Source of the DNA: an uncultured Gammaproteobacteria bacterium
GTDB taxonomy: Bacteria; Pseudomonadota; Gammaproteobacteria; Xanthomonadales; Xanthomonadaceae
Direction: 5' to 3'
Length of the DNA stretch: 64,000 bases
Assembly: GCA_946885735.1 (NCBI GenBank)
Contig: CAMPGW010000005.1
Location: forward strand, 1-64,000
Shown here: positions 1-9,390 of the stretch, in pieces
Layout of the letters: each line of letters starts with the position of its first letter
How positions within the stretch are numbered: the stretch's first letter is position 1
The notes under the pieces: generated by a model
Seen by the model: the letters and a program-made list of their open reading frames with translations, nothing else
The model's database searches: none
What the model was told of the DNA's origin: nothing
Made by a program: the position numbers and the translations under genes

Positions 1-151
1 TGATGTCGCGCAGCGCCAGCGGATCCACGAAGGCGAAGAACACCATCGTGCACACGCAGGCGGCGAAGAAGCTTGGCCAGGCGACTGCGCCCACCCGCTG
101 AGCCATCGAGCGCGGCGGGTGGTCGAAGCGGGGCTCGGTGAAGTCGGTCAC
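1..151 (-). CDS. Small membrane protein following ccoP (partial)
   Basis: Only the first 50 residues are inside the window. A GTG start overlaps the ccoP stop in a GTGA arrangement, so the two are translationally coupled. After a short polar N-terminus (FDHPPRSMAQR) comes one hydrophobic segment at about residues 20-42, rich in Phe, Ala and Val. I recall short proteins of this type between ccoP and ccoG in Xanthomonadaceae cco loci, but I cannot name a family. It is not the start of CcoG, CcoH or CcoS as I know them. A role in oxidase assembly is inferred from position only. Confidence 0.6.
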   Translation of the reverse strand, partial: MTDFTEPRFDHPPRSMAQRVGAVAWPSFFAACVCTMVFFAFVDPLALRDI

Positions 152-1122
152 GGCGCGGCCGCATCCCCGGGTTCGGCCACGGGCGCGACTGGCGTCGCCG
201 GAGCGGCATTCGCGGCGACCGCCGGCTGCGACAGCGACCAGACGTAGGCCGCCGCCAGGCGTGCCCGGGTTTCGCCGATCAGCGGTCCGTGCGCCGGCAT
301 CACGCCGTTGCGTCCGGTCGAGATCGTCGCGTAGAGGCTTTCGTTGCTGTCGCCGTAGAGCCAATAGTCGTCGGTCAGGTCGGGCGCGCCGAGCGCGGGA
401 TTGCCCTTGCCTTCGGCGCCATGGCAGGCCGCGCAAACGCCGTCATAGAGCGGCTTGCCCTGCGCGGCCATGAACTCGGGCTTGGCGGTTGGCTTGGCCA
501 GGCTGCGCACGTAGGAGATGACGTAGTCCTGCGCTTGCTCTCCACCCATGCCCGCGAGCACCGCTCCCCAGGCGGGCATCGCGGCCTGGCGACCCTCGAG
601 CACCGTCTGCAGGATCGCGTCGGGCTCGCCGCCCCAGTGCCACACGCGGTCGGCGAGGTTGGGGTAGCCGATCGCGCCTTGTCCCGAGGATCCATGGCAG
701 GTGGCGCAGTTGTTGGCGAAGATCGACTGACCGAGCTTGAGCGCGGTGGGATCGCCGGCCAGTTCGGGCAAGGGCTTGCCCGCGTACGGCGCGAAGGCCT
801 TCTCCAGGCGCGCGTCCTGCACGGCCTTGTCGGCGTCGTGCTCGGCCCGCGAGGTCCAGCCCGACGTGCCCTTGAACGAGCCCATGCCCGGGTAGTACAC
901 CAGGTAGCCGATCGAGAACACGATCGTGATGTAGAACAGGTTGATCCACCAGCGCGGCATCGGCTGGTTGTATTCGGTCAGGTCGCCGTCCCAGACGTGG
1001 CTGGTGTCGGTGGGGCCGGGGTCGCCGGGGCGGCGCTTGCCGGTCCACCACAGCAGCCAGACGCAACCGACGATGTTGAGGACGACCAGGGCAATGACGT
1101 AGTACGACCATCCCGGGCTCAT
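148..1122 (-). CDS. ccoP: cbb3-type cytochrome c oxidase subunit III, dihaem cytochrome c CcoP
   Basis: Membrane-anchored dihaem subunit that passes electrons from periplasmic cytochromes towards the CcoN catalytic core of the high-affinity terminal oxidase. The 324-residue protein has an N-terminal hydrophobic helix (about residues 7-26), a second near 60-78, then two c-type domains with haem motifs CATCH (C139-H143) and CAACH (C230-H234). The tail is Ala/Pro-rich and probably disordered. Its ATG overlaps the ccoQ stop by 4 bp, and its own stop overlaps the next gene, so the whole ccoNOQP set reads as one transcript. Length and motif count fit the family. Confidence 0.96.
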   Translation of the reverse strand: MSPGWSYYVIALVVLNIVGCVWLLWWTGKRRPGDPGPTDTSHVWDGDLTEYNQPMPRWWINLFYITIVFSIGYLVYYPGMGSFKGTSGWTSRAEHDADKAVQDARLEKAFAPYAGKPLPELAGDPTALKLGQSIFANNCATCHGSSGQGAIGYPNLADRVWHWGGEPDAILQTVLEGRQAAMPAWGAVLAGMGGEQAQDYVISYVRSLAKPTAKPEFMAAQGKPLYDGVCAACHGAEGKGNPALGAPDLTDDYWLYGDSNESLYATISTGRNGVMPAHGPLIGETRARLAAAYVWSLSQPAVAANAAPATPVAPVAEPGDAAAP

Positions 1123-1283
1123 GGCTGGGACTCCTTGTGTGCATTCGGCGCGGCGGGGTGGGATTCCTCGAGCGGCTGGCGCGCAGCCGCGTCGAACTCG
1201 TGCTTGCGCGAGGGCTGCCAGGCCCAGGCCCAGGCGCCGAGGAACAACCCGATCAACAACAGCGTGATGATTCCGGAGAGCAT
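1119..1283 (-). CDS. ccoQ: cbb3-type oxidase small subunit CcoQ
   Basis: A 54-residue single-helix protein starting MLSGIITLLLIGLFLGAW, followed by a charged tail. It sits between ccoO and ccoP with a 1-bp gap upstream and a 4-bp overlap downstream. Position, size and topology match CcoQ (FixQ), which stabilises the CcoNOP complex. The sequence is too short for a firm assignment by motif, so the call rests mainly on synteny. Confidence 0.9.
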   Translation of the reverse strand: MLSGIITLLLIGLFLGAWAWAWQPSRKHEFDAAARQPLEESHPAAPNAHKESQP

Positions 1284-1284
1284 G

Positions 1285-1899
1285 TCAGCCACCCCTCGGT
1301 GCGTGCTTGCCCAGGCCCTGCAGGTAGGCCACCAGGGCGTCGAGTTCGGTCTTGCCGGCGACGGCATCGGCGGCGGCGGCGATGTCTTCCTTCGAGTACG
1401 GATCGCCCAGCGTCTTCAGCGCCTGCATGCGGCGGGCGACGGTATCGCCGTCCACCGCCGCCGTCTCCAGCCACGGGAAGCCGGGCATGTTCGACTCCGG
1501 CACCACGTCGCGAGGATTGACCAGGTGGGCGCGCTGCCAGTCGTCGGAATAGCGGCCGCCGACGCGGGCCAGGTCCGGGCCGGTGCGCTTGCTGCCCCAC
1601 TGGAACGGGCGGTCGTACACCGACTCGCCGGCGAGCGAGTAATGGCCGTAGCGTTCGGTCTCGAATCGCAGGGTGCGCACCATTTGCGAGTGGCAGTTGT
1701 AGCAACCCTCGCGGACGTAGACGTCGCGGCCTGCCAGCTCCAGCGCAGGGTAGGGCTTGACGCCAGGCAGGGGTTCGATTGCCTCGGCCTGGTACATCAG
1801 CGGGACGATCTCCGCCAGGCCGCCGAAGCTAAGCGCGACGGCGATCAGCACGGCCATCAGGCCGACGTTGGTTTCGACTTTTTCGTGCGAGTGGCTCAT
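1285..1899 (-). CDS. ccoO: cbb3-type cytochrome c oxidase subunit II, monohaem CcoO
   Basis: Monohaem cytochrome c subunit of the cbb3 oxidase, 204 residues. One N-terminal membrane helix (about residues 15-36) anchors a periplasmic domain with the haem motif CYNCH at C66-H70, followed by SQMVR, typical of CcoO/FixO. A conserved axial-ligand candidate Met lies in the SNMPGFPW stretch. It begins 9 bp after the ccoN stop and ends 1 bp before ccoQ, consistent with one operon. Nothing is missing or truncated. Confidence 0.96.
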   Translation of the reverse strand: MSHSHEKVETNVGLMAVLIAVALSFGGLAEIVPLMYQAEAIEPLPGVKPYPALELAGRDVYVREGCYNCHSQMVRTLRFETERYGHYSLAGESVYDRPFQWGSKRTGPDLARVGGRYSDDWQRAHLVNPRDVVPESNMPGFPWLETAAVDGDTVARRMQALKTLGDPYSKEDIAAAADAVAGKTELDALVAYLQGLGKHAPRGG

Positions 1900-1908
1900 G
1901 GTCGTCTC

Positions 1909-3354
1909 TCAGGCCAGGGCGGAGGCGGGATCGGGGGCGAGCACCTTGGCGACCGGCACGTCTTTCGCCGCCTGCCAGGTGCGCCAGAGGTTCCAGCCCA
2001 TGATGCCCATGCCGGCCAGCGCCAGCATGCCTCCGGCCAGGCGGCCCAGGTAGTAGGGATAGGTGGCGTTGAGCGACTCGACGAAGGTGTAGGTCAAGGT
2101 GCCGTCGGCATTGGTGGCGCGCCACATCAGGCCCTGCATGACGCCGGCGATCCACATCGAGGAGATGTAGAAGACCACGCCGACCGTATGCATCCAGAAG
2201 TGCAGGTCCACCGCGCGGGTCGAGTACATGCGCGCCTGGCCGAGCAGGCCGGGCAGCATCGCGTAGACGGCGCCGACGGTGATCATCGCCACCCAGCCGA
2301 GCGCGCCGGCGTGCACGTGGCCGACGGTCCAGTCGGTGTAGTGCGAGAGCGAGTTGACCGTCTTGATCGACATCATGGGCCCCTCGAAGGTGCTCATCAT
2401 GTAGAACGAGATCGCCACGATCATGAACTTGAGGATCGGATCGGTGCGCAGCTTGTGCCAGGCGCCCGAGAGCGTCATCACGCCATTGATCGCGCCGCCC
2501 CAGCTGGGCGCCAGCAAGATCAGCGAGAAGGTCATGCCGACCGACTGCGCCCAGTCCGGCAACGCGGTGTACATCAGGTGGTGGGGGCCCGCCCACATGT
2601 ACACCGCGATCAGCGCCCAGAAGTGCACGATCGACAACCGGTAGGAGTACACCGGGCGCTGTGCCTGCTTGGGCACGAAGTAGTACATCATCCCGAGGAA
2701 GCCGGCGGTGAGGAAGAAGCCGACCGCGTTGTGGCCGTACCACCACTGCACCATCGCGTCCACCGCGCCGGTGTAGGCGGAGTAGGACTTGGTCAGGCCC
2801 ACCGGCATCGCCAGGCTGTTGACGATGTGCAGCAGCGCCACCGCAATGATGAAGCTGGCGTAGAACCAGTTGGCGACGTAGATGTGCTTGACCTTGCGCT
2901 TGGCGATGGTGCCGAAGAACACCACGCCGTAGGCGACCCAGACCGCGGTGATCAGCAGGTCGATCGGCCATTCGAGTTCGGCGTATTCCTTGCCCTGGGT
3001 CATGCCCAGGGGCAGGGTGATGGCGGCGGCGACGATCACGGCCTGCCAGCCCCAGAACACGAAGGCCGCCAGCCGGTCGGAGAACAGCCGGACGTGGCAG
3101 GTGCGCTGCACGACGTACAGGCTCGTGGCCATCAGCCCGCAGCCGCCGAAGGCGAAGATCACGGCATTGGTGTGCAGCGGCCGCAGGCGGCCGTAGCTGA
3201 GCCAGGGCAGGTTGAAGTTGAGTTCGGGCCAGTACAGCTGCGCGGCGATGAAGACGCCGACCAGCATGCCCACGATGCCCCAGACCACGGTCATCACCGT
3301 GAACTGGCGCACGACCTTGTCGTTGTAGCTTTCCGTCAGTGCCGCAGTGGCCAT
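1909..3354 (-). CDS. ccoN: cbb3-type cytochrome c oxidase catalytic subunit I CcoN
   Basis: Haem-copper oxidase catalytic subunit that reduces O2 to water at high affinity in the inner membrane. The 481-residue protein has about 12 hydrophobic helices and the family His landmarks, including [22 protein letters not shown] and [14 protein letters not shown] chose ATG at 3354, preceded by AAGGGG at a suitable distance; an in-frame TTG lies two codons upstream. It is the first gene of ccoNOQP. A perfect FNR-type box lies about 63 bp upstream, so induction at low oxygen is likely. Confidence 0.97.
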   Translation of the reverse strand: MATAALTESYNDKVVRQFTVMTVVWGIVGMLVGVFIAAQLYWPELNFNLPWLSYGRLRPLHTNAVIFAFGGCGLMATSLYVVQRTCHVRLFSDRLAAFVFWGWQAVIVAAAITLPLGMTQGKEYAELEWPIDLLITAVWVAYGVVFFGTIAKRKVKHIYVANWFYASFIIAVALLHIVNSLAMPVGLTKSYSAYTGAVDAMVQWWYGHNAVGFFLTAGFLGMMYYFVPKQAQRPVYSYRLSIVHFWALIAVYMWAGPHHLMYTALPDWAQSVGMTFSLILLAPSWGGAINGVMTLSGAWHKLRTDPILKFMIVAISFYMMSTFEGPMMSIKTVNSLSHYTDWTVGHVHAGALGWVAMITVGAVYAMLPGLLGQARMYSTRAVDLHFWMHTVGVVFYISSMWIAGVMQGLMWRATNADGTLTYTFVESLNATYPYYLGRLAGGMLALAGMGIMGWNLWRTWQAAKDVPVAKVLAPDPASALA

Positions 3355-3410
3355 GGCCAACCCCTTGGATTACACCGGCGGGATTTTCGCCGGGGCAGTC
3401 CGGGGCGGAC

Positions 3411-3424
3411 TTGACTCAAGTCAA
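3411..3424. promoter_or_regulatory. FNR/ANR-type box upstream of ccoN
   Basis: TTGACTCAAGTCAA is a perfect 5-4-5 dyad matching the FNR consensus TTGAT-N4-ATCAA in all but two symmetric bases. Its centre lies 63.5 bp upstream of the ccoN ATG, a normal place for class II activation. The adjacent sco gene ends at 3474, so the site serves ccoN. Confidence 0.85.
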
Positions 3425-3473
3425 ACGTGCCCGGCGCCACGCCTGCGTGGCGGGCCGAAGCGCGACGTCTTGC

Positions 3474-4088
3474 TCACTTCGAGGGATTTGGCGACGCGGC
3501 CAGCGCCTTGCGGACGGCCGCCAGGAAGGCGGGGTCGGGCTGCGGGGTCATCTGTTCGGTGCGCGCGAGCACGCGTCCGTTGGCGTCGAGCAGGATCCAC
3601 ACGCTGGTATGGTTGAACTCGCCGTCGGCCAGGGCGCGATAGCGGACCTGCAGCACCCCGGAGATTGGACGCAGGTCCTGCGGCCTGGGCTGCAGCAGCA
3701 GCCAGCGACCCGTGTCGATCTTGCGTTTGGCGGCCAGGGCCGTGAGCGCCGCGGGCGTATCGCGCGCCGGGTCCATGGTGACCATCACCACGCCCAGGCG
3801 GCTGCGCTCGGCCGGCGTCAGCGCCTTGTCGATGCCCTTGCCGGCCTCGATGATCAGTGGGCACATGTAGGGACAGTTGGCGTAGAACATGGTGGCGATG
3901 CGCGGCTTGCCGCGCAGTTCGCGCCACTGCACGGCGCGGCCGTCGGCGGCCCGCAACGGCGCCTGGAGCTGGTAGACCGAATCGCCCGGCAATGCGGCCA
4001 CGGTGGGCGACGCCTGCCTCGCATCGCCGGTGGAGGCGGCGGCCAAGCCGGCGACGAGGCCCAGCGTAAGCACGGTCGAGCGGATCAT
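3474..4088 (-). CDS. SCO1/SenC-type copper chaperone
   Basis: Periplasmic thioredoxin-fold copper protein of 204 residues with a signal-like N-terminus (LTLGLVAGLAAAS). It carries the CxxxC copper ligands in ANCPYMCPL and the distal His in FNHTSV, the full SCO ligand set. Family members deliver copper to oxidases or act as thiol reductants. It overlaps nirV by 4 bp and stands last in nirK-nirV-sco, so here it may supply copper to NirK rather than to an aa3 oxidase; that is inference from context. A GCCACGC/GCGTGGC hairpin follows its stop. Confidence 0.88.
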   Translation of the reverse strand: MIRSTVLTLGLVAGLAAASTGDARQASPTVAALPGDSVYQLQAPLRAADGRAVQWRELRGKPRIATMFYANCPYMCPLIIEAGKGIDKALTPAERSRLGVVMVTMDPARDTPAALTALAAKRKIDTGRWLLLQPRPQDLRPISGVLQVRYRALADGEFNHTSVWILLDANGRVLARTEQMTPQPDPAFLAAVRKALAASPNPSK

Positions 4089-4858
4089 GGCAGGCTCCTT
4101 GCGCAGCGGAATCCCATGTTGGCGGTGGCGTCCCGGCTCTCCAGCGACGACAGCATCGCCACCCGCATCAGCACCGCATAACCTTCGCGATCGCCGGTGG
4201 AGAGGGCGCCGGCGCCACAGAACTTCGCCTTGTCGGCATCGCCCTGGTTGCGGTTGTCGCCGGAGATCAGCAGCGATCCCGAATCCTCGACCCATTCCCA
4301 CACCAGGCCGTGCATGTCCTGCACGCCATACGCGTTGGGGGCCTGCAAGCCCGCCCGCGGCAACGCCGTGTTCGACGGACGCGAGTACCAGGCCAGGATG
4401 CGCTCGCGCCAGGCCGGATCCTTGCGCGCATCGCGGCGCGTCTCGTCGGCCGCGGCGGCGTACTCCCATTCGAGCCAGGTCGGAAGACGGGCGCCTTGCG
4501 CTTCGCAATAGGCACTGGCGGCGAACCAGCTGACCCAGGTCACGGGCTGCGCGGGCGCAGCGGCCGAGCCAGGGTCGAGTGGCCCTTTCCAGTGCGAGAG
4601 ATAGCGCGATTCCGCGAATACCGGCGCGACCGCGTCGCGCCGCCATTCGGGATGGCTTGCGACGAAAGCCTTGAACTCGGCGTTCGTCACCGGCCGCTTC
4701 ATCAGTTCGAAGGGCGCCACGACCTGCGGCCCCTTCAGGTCCTCGTACAGCAGGGTGGTGCGGAACGGTCCGCCGGGCAGCTTCGCGTAGATACCCTCGC
4801 CGGCGCAAAGGCCGGCGAGGGGGAAGGCGAGCAGCAGCAGTGCGAACCGGGCCTTCAT
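4085..4858 (-). CDS. nirV: Formylglycine-generating-enzyme-like protein, NirV type
   Basis: SUMF1/FGE-sulfatase fold protein of 257 residues with an N-terminal signal peptide (ALLLLAFPLAGLCAG). Landmarks include RPVTNAEFKAF, PVTWVSWFAASAYCEAQG, RLPTWLEWEYAAA and the C-terminal MGFRCAR, all typical of the family. Genes of this type directly follow nirK in many denitrifiers and are called nirV; their biochemical role is unknown. The gene starts 5 bp after the nirK stop and overlaps sco. I see no Cys pair that would prove true FGE activity, so enzymatic function is left open. Confidence 0.85.
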   Translation of the reverse strand: MKARFALLLLAFPLAGLCAGEGIYAKLPGGPFRTTLLYEDLKGPQVVAPFELMKRPVTNAEFKAFVASHPEWRRDAVAPVFAESRYLSHWKGPLDPGSAAAPAQPVTWVSWFAASAYCEAQGARLPTWLEWEYAAAADETRRDARKDPAWRERILAWYSRPSNTALPRAGLQAPNAYGVQDMHGLVWEWVEDSGSLLISGDNRNQGDADKAKFCGAGALSTGDREGYAVLMRVAMLSSLESRDATANMGFRCARSLP

Positions 4859-4863
4859 CGCAC

Positions 4864-6384
4864 TCAGTGTTCGGCCGGGGCGGCGGCGGGGGCGGCCTTG
4901 CGGCGTGCAGCCACTTCGGCCTTGTCGATGCGACCACCCGGGTTGCCCCAGCTGTTGAGCACGTAGGTGCTGATGTTGGCGATCTCGTCGTCGGTCAGCT
5001 GCGTCATCGGCGGCATCACCGAGTTGTACTCCTTGCCGTTGACCGTCACCGGGCCGCTGAGGCCGTGCAGGGTCACGTCCACGATGCGCTTGGGATCCTC
5101 GGCCAGGTAGCTGCTCTTGGCGAGCGGCGGGAACACGCCGGCAAGGCCTTCGCCGTTGGCCTGGTGGCAGGTCGAGCAGGTGCCGGCGAACAGCGCCTGG
5201 CCGGCCTTCACCTGGTCCTCCAGCGTCAGCGAACCGGTGCTCGCCGCGGCGGCGGCGCTGGCCACGGCCGACAGGTTCGGCGCGGCACGGTCGCCGATGT
5301 ACATGGCGTCCACTTCCTTGCCGGAGTAGATGTCCTTGTTCTCCGGACCCTCGGCCTTGAGGATCGCCAACGCACCCTTGTTGAAGGCGCGGAAGATCGA
5401 GTGGTCCACCAGCACGTAGCTGCCGGGAACCTCGAGGTGGAAGTCCATGATCGCCGCGCCGCCGGCCGGGATCAGCGTGGTCTGCACGTTCTCCTGGAAG
5501 CGCGTGCCGCCCTCGAACCAGACCTTGTCGAAGATCTCGCCGATCACGTGGAAGCTCGACACCAGGTTCGGGCCGCCGTTGCCGACGTACAGGCGCACCG
5601 TCTCGCCGACCTTGGCCTGCAGCGCCTTGTCGCCGGTGAGCGCGCCTTCCGATCCATTGAACAGCACGTAGGTCGGGTTCTCGTCGATGCCCTTCTGCAT
5701 GTCGAAGGCCTGGTGGCCCTTCTCACGGTAGTTGCCCGCCGTGTAGAAGTCGCCCTGCATCACGTAGTACTCCTTGTCCACCTTCGGCATGCCTTCCGGC
5801 GGCTCGACCAGGATCAGGCCGTACATGCCGTTGGCCACGTGCATGCCGACCGGCGCGGTGGCGCAGTGGTAGACGTACAGGCCGGCGTTGAGCGCCTTGA
5901 AGGTGAAGCGGCTGACGTGGCCGGGCGCGGTGAAGCTGGAGGCCGCGCCGCCGCCGGGACCGGTGACGCCGTGCAGGTCGATGTTGTGCGGCATCTTCGA
6001 GTCCGGCATGTTGCGCAGGTGGAAGACCACCGTGTCGCCCTGGCGGATGCGGATGAAACTACCCGGCACGGTGCCGCCGAAGGTCCAGAAGGTATAGGTG
6101 ACGCCTTCGGAGATCGGCATTTCCTTTTCGACGACATCGAGTTCGACGATCACCCGCGCCGGCTTGGTGCGTCCGGTCGCCGGCGGGACCAGCGGCGGCG
6201 TGGTCAGCACGGCCTTGATGTCCGGGCCCTGCGGCGGACCGAAGTCGCCGCGCTGCGAGCCGCCGGAGTCGTTCTGCGCCTGGGCGGTGGCCGGCGCATC
6301 GTCGGATGCGTCGCGCTTGCAGCCCGACAGCGCCAGCACGCCGAACGCGAGTGCCAGCAATACCGGCTTGAATGAAGGTTTCAT
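4864..6384 (-). CDS. nirK: Copper nitrite reductase with C-terminal cytochrome c domain
   Basis: Periplasmic dissimilatory reductase converting nitrite to NO. The 506-residue precursor begins with a lipoprotein signal ending LSGC. Two cupredoxin domains follow, with type 1/type 2 copper ligand motifs [20 protein letters not shown] and, in domain 2, [11 protein letters not shown] linker leads to a class I cytochrome c domain with haem motif CSTCH (C403-H407) and a Met ligand candidate in SVMPPMTQL. This three-domain form resembles that of Ralstonia pickettii and allows internal electron delivery. First gene of nirK-nirV-sco, with an FNR box 73.5 bp upstream. Confidence 0.96.
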   Translation of the reverse strand: MKPSFKPVLLALAFGVLALSGCKRDASDDAPATAQAQNDSGGSQRGDFGPPQGPDIKAVLTTPPLVPPATGRTKPARVIVELDVVEKEMPISEGVTYTFWTFGGTVPGSFIRIRQGDTVVFHLRNMPDSKMPHNIDLHGVTGPGGGAASSFTAPGHVSRFTFKALNAGLYVYHCATAPVGMHVANGMYGLILVEPPEGMPKVDKEYYVMQGDFYTAGNYREKGHQAFDMQKGIDENPTYVLFNGSEGALTGDKALQAKVGETVRLYVGNGGPNLVSSFHVIGEIFDKVWFEGGTRFQENVQTTLIPAGGAAIMDFHLEVPGSYVLVDHSIFRAFNKGALAILKAEGPENKDIYSGKEVDAMYIGDRAAPNLSAVASAAAAASTGSLTLEDQVKAGQALFAGTCSTCHQANGEGLAGVFPPLAKSSYLAEDPKRIVDVTLHGLSGPVTVNGKEYNSVMPPMTQLTDDEIANISTYVLNSWGNPGGRIDKAEVAARRKAAPAAAPAEH

Positions 6385-6450
6385 CGCTTGTCCCCTTTGG
6401 TGGGTCGTGGATCAACGATAGCAGTCTGATCCTTGCTGATGGCTGGCTCC

Positions 6451-6464
6451 TTGACGAAGGTCAA
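6451..6464. promoter_or_regulatory. FNR/DNR-type box upstream of nirK
   Basis: TTGACGAAGGTCAA has perfect 5-bp arms around a 4-bp spacer. Its centre is 73.5 bp upstream of the nirK ATG in the nirK/porin divergent region. It is one of two such boxes there; this one is placed for the leftward nirK operon. Confidence 0.82.
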
Positions 6465-6490
6465 GCACCGACCGGCCGTGCGTCGCGCAT

Positions 6491-6504
6491 TTGAGCGAAG
6501 TCAA
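6491..6504. promoter_or_regulatory. FNR/DNR-type box upstream of the porin gene
   Basis: TTGAGCGAAGTCAA matches the FNR consensus with one arm mismatch. Its centre is 60.5 bp upstream of the porin ATG at 6558, suggesting that the outer-membrane protein is co-induced with denitrification. Confidence 0.7.
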
Positions 6505-6557
6505 ATTCCCGCCTCGGAGCGAACCGAAACTGCCGACATTCCATCACGGAGCGCTCC

Positions 6558-7730
6558 ATGGACTCGACACGACGCTGGAAGATTACCCTTGGCGCCTGCC
6601 TGCTTGCCAGCACTCCGGTGCAGGCCGCCGACTGGTCGGCGGAGTGGAACCTGCGTTTGCGCCACGAACGGGTTGAGGATGCGGCGTTCGCGGACCAGGC
6701 CGACGCCAGCACGGCGCGGCTGCGTGCCGCCATCCGTGGCAGTCTCGGCACGCACTGGTCGCTGCTGTTGGAAGGCGAGGGCATTGCGGCGGCAGGCGAC
6801 TACAACAGTGGCGCCAACGGCCGCGCGGCCTGGCCCACCATCGCCGATCCGCCGGGCGCGGAACTCAACCAGGCCTGGATCGGCTGGCGCTCTCCCAAGG
6901 CCGCCGTCGTGGCGGGCCGGCAACGCATCGCCTGGGACAACCAGCGCTGGACCGGAAACGTCGGCTGGCGACAGAACGAGCAGACCTTCGATGCGCTGCT
7001 GATCGAGGCCCGGCCGGCGCCGTCGCTGACGATGCAGTACGGATGGCTCGATCGCGTGCACCGGGTCAGTGGCGATGGCGCACTCGATCCGCTGGCACGC
7101 GAGCGTGCGCTCGATTCGCATCTCTTCCGCGGTGCCTGGGTGCACGGGGCCGACAGCGTGGTGGCGTATGCCTATTTCCACGATGATCGCGACCTGCCCG
7201 CCGCGTCGACTGCCACTACCGGCCTGCGCTGGACGCGAACGGGCAGTCGATGGGGCTGGACCGTCGAGGCCGCACGCCAGCGCGAGCACGCGGACAATCC
7301 ACGCGAGTTCTCGCATGCGTACTGGCTGGTCGAGCCGTCCCTGCAACTTCGCGGCCTGACCTGGAAGGCGGGCATGGAGACCCTCGGCGGCAACGGCGTC
7401 ACGGCGGTACAGACCCCGCTGGCAACCTTGCACGCCTTCAACGGATGGGCCGACCGCTTCACCACCACGCCACCGTCCGGACTTCGCGACGGCTACCTGT
7501 CGGTAGGCGGCAAGGCGCGCAAGCTCGCCTGGTCGGTTGCCTGGCACGACTATCGCGCCGACATGGGATCGCAGCGCTACGGCCGCGAATGGAACCTGTC
7601 CCTGGGACGCGCCTTCGGGCCACGCTGGACGGGCCTGTTGAAGTTCGCCGACTACCGCGCCAACGGCTTCGGGCGTGACGTGCGCAAGCTGTGGCTGCAG
7701 TTCGAGCGCGGCGGTACCCGGCACCTCTGA
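6558..7730 (+). CDS. Outer-membrane beta-barrel porin, alginate-export-like
   Basis: A 390-residue protein with a signal peptide (KITLGACLLASTPVQA, cleaved before ADWSAEWN) and the alternating polar/aromatic pattern of a beta barrel. Segments such as LNQAWIGW, VVAGRQRIAWDN and GRAFGPRWTGLLKFADY resemble the alginate-export porin family, which is common beside denitrification genes. It ends in Leu after RHL rather than Phe, slightly unusual for a barrel. It diverges from nirK and has its own FNR-type box, so a role in nitrite or other anion uptake during anaerobic growth is plausible but inferred. Confidence 0.75.
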   Translation: MDSTRRWKITLGACLLASTPVQAADWSAEWNLRLRHERVEDAAFADQADASTARLRAAIRGSLGTHWSLLLEGEGIAAAGDYNSGANGRAAWPTIADPPGAELNQAWIGWRSPKAAVVAGRQRIAWDNQRWTGNVGWRQNEQTFDALLIEARPAPSLTMQYGWLDRVHRVSGDGALDPLARERALDSHLFRGAWVHGADSVVAYAYFHDDRDLPAASTATTGLRWTRTGSRWGWTVEAARQREHADNPREFSHAYWLVEPSLQLRGLTWKAGMETLGGNGVTAVQTPLATLHAFNGWADRFTTTPPSGLRDGYLSVGGKARKLAWSVAWHDYRADMGSQRYGREWNLSLGRAFGPRWTGLLKFADYRANGFGRDVRKLWLQFERGGTRHL

Positions 7731-7767
7731 TCCGGGCTCATGCCCGGCTCAGGCCTTGCGCGAGTGG

Positions 7768-8163
7768 CTACAGAAGGGCCAGCGGCCCAAGCGGATGGTG
7801 CGCGCGCGCGATGCCCAGCATCGCCGCGTATACCAGGGCGGCGGCGATGAAACAGGCGCGGTTCGGACCGGTGCCGCGCTCGCGCAGCGCGAACACGCCA
7901 AGCACGACGTAGCAGGGCAGCAACAGCAATTTGGCCAGCAGCCAGCCGTTGGCAAACATCTCACGCGGCAACACGGTCAGCAGCATCATCGCGGCGGTCA
8001 GCAAGGTGGTGTCGATCGCATAGGAGGCATAACGCACCAGCGCATGCCGGGCGATGCTCACGCGTCCGCCCCAGGCCAGCAGCCCGCGCACGAAGAACAG
8101 CCCACCGCTCGCCAGCACCATCGCCACGTGCACCGACTTGATCTGCGGGTAGAACTCGATCAT
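7768..8163 (-). CDS. SirB2-family small membrane protein
   Basis: A 131-residue integral membrane protein with about four helices and the SirB-family opening YPQIKSVHVAMVLASGG followed by FFVRG and later ALVYAAMLGIARAHHPLG. Family members are named after the Salmonella invasion regulator, but their biochemical role is unclear and many lie in respiratory loci. The ATG overlaps the nnrS stop by one base (TGATG), so it is the last gene of norB-nnrS-sirB2. A link to NO or respiratory function is inferred from this coupling. Confidence 0.75.
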   Translation of the reverse strand: MIEFYPQIKSVHVAMVLASGGLFFVRGLLAWGGRVSIARHALVRYASYAIDTTLLTAAMMLLTVLPREMFANGWLLAKLLLLPCYVVLGVFALRERGTGPNRACFIAAALVYAAMLGIARAHHPLGPLALL

Positions 8164-9389
8164 CAGCCCGGCTTCCCGTCCACCCGCGGCGTCAACACGA
8201 TCCAGCCAAGGCGCGCCGCCCAGGGCGCCAGTACCAGCAGCCAGCCCAGTGCGCTGGCTGCGTGCCAGGGCAGGGGATCGGCCGACAACTCGGCCACGAT
8301 GCGCAGCACGGCGACGACCTGGATGCCGACGAAAGCGATCCAGCCGATCATGGGCATGCGCATGGGCCGGCCGGAATGGCCCTGTGCCACTCGCGTCACC
8401 ATCGCCACCAGCACGCTGCCGAAGAAGCCAATGAAGAGCGCATGCGCGGGGGCGCGGCCGAGCGCGAGCACGCCGGTCACCAGGTAGCCAAAGGATTGCC
8501 CCGCGTACAGCGCGAAGGCGATCGGCAACCACGCCAGGCCGATGAAGAGCGCGCGCAGGATGCCGGGCATCGGGCCCTGCGGCCACCAGCGCCAGCACAT
8601 CAGGCTGGTGAGCGCGAACAGTCCGAGGTCCGGAAGCCAGACCCAGGCGGGGAGTTGCAGCAGTTCGAGCGCGAGGTGCAGTGCCAGCAACCCACCGGCG
8701 GCAGCCAGCAGCCAGAGCGGCCGCCACGGTTGGTAATCGGCGACCACGTTTCCGGCGAAGAACGGGAACATGCGATGCGCCACCACCAGGTAAACCGGCA
8801 GCAGCAGGCCCAAGCTGCCGATCTTGATACTGGCCAGGCCAAGCACCGCCGCGCCGCCCAGCAGGTAGGCGCCGTGCAGCAGCAGGCCCACCATGCCCGC
8901 GGACAGGGCGATCACGATCGCGCGGGCATGCCAGGTGATGCCGCGTTCACGCCAAAGCATCGGTGCCAGCGTGGCCAGCAGGGCGATCCAGCCGGCGAGC
9001 GTCATCAACCATCCAACGAACAGGCCGGGGCCGGATCCGAGCGCCCCGGCCAGCGTGGCCGCCTGGCCTCCTAGCAAGCCAAGCCCGACCGGCGCGTAGC
9101 GCCAGCGCGGCAACTCGGGCAAGCCCATCCAGCGCGGGAACACCGTCAACAGGAAACCGGCCATGAAGGTCGGCAGCACCTGGTACTGCATTATGAAAGC
9201 GTGCAGCCAGCCAGCGAATAGCTCCGGCTGGCCAACCGTCGCCGCACCGGGGTAGCGCTGGCCGATCAGCCAGGCGCCCCACCAGCCCATCGCCAGCAAC
9301 AGGTTGCCGGCGCCGACGAAGAAAAGAAGACGATGCGGCGCCCATCCCAGGCGCCGCACCGAAGGCAATGCCGTCATCGTCGCTGCCAT
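8163..9389 (-). CDS. nnrS: NnrS haem-copper membrane protein, nitric oxide response
   Basis: Polytopic membrane protein of 408 residues with about 12 helices. NnrS proteins contain haem and copper and protect against NO and nitrosative stress. Family-like features are APHRLLFFVGA at the N-terminus, the His-containing GWLHAFIMQYQVLPTFMAGFLLT, YLVVAHRMFPFF and the C-terminal GRAPAHALFIGFFGSVLVAMVTRV. I chose ATG at 9389, one base after the norB stop; upstream in-frame codons lie inside norB. Co-transcription with norB fits a role in handling NO made by NirK. Confidence 0.92.
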   Translation of the reverse strand: MAATMTALPSVRRLGWAPHRLLFFVGAGNLLLAMGWWGAWLIGQRYPGAATVGQPELFAGWLHAFIMQYQVLPTFMAGFLLTVFPRWMGLPELPRWRYAPVGLGLLGGQAATLAGALGSGPGLFVGWLMTLAGWIALLATLAPMLWRERGITWHARAIVIALSAGMVGLLLHGAYLLGGAAVLGLASIKIGSLGLLLPVYLVVAHRMFPFFAGNVVADYQPWRPLWLLAAAGGLLALHLALELLQLPAWVWLPDLGLFALTSLMCWRWWPQGPMPGILRALFIGLAWLPIAFALYAGQSFGYLVTGVLALGRAPAHALFIGFFGSVLVAMVTRVAQGHSGRPMRMPMIGWIAFVGIQVVAVLRIVAELSADPLPWHAASALGWLLVLAPWAARLGWIVLTPRVDGKPG

Positions 9390-9390
9390 C

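Noticed and set aside
289..3414. Very long open frame on the plus strand across the cco genes
   Set aside because: It is antisense to ccoP, ccoO and ccoN, which have clear catalytic motifs; high GC keeps the opposite frame open. Its translation is low-complexity Arg/Gly/Ala/His.
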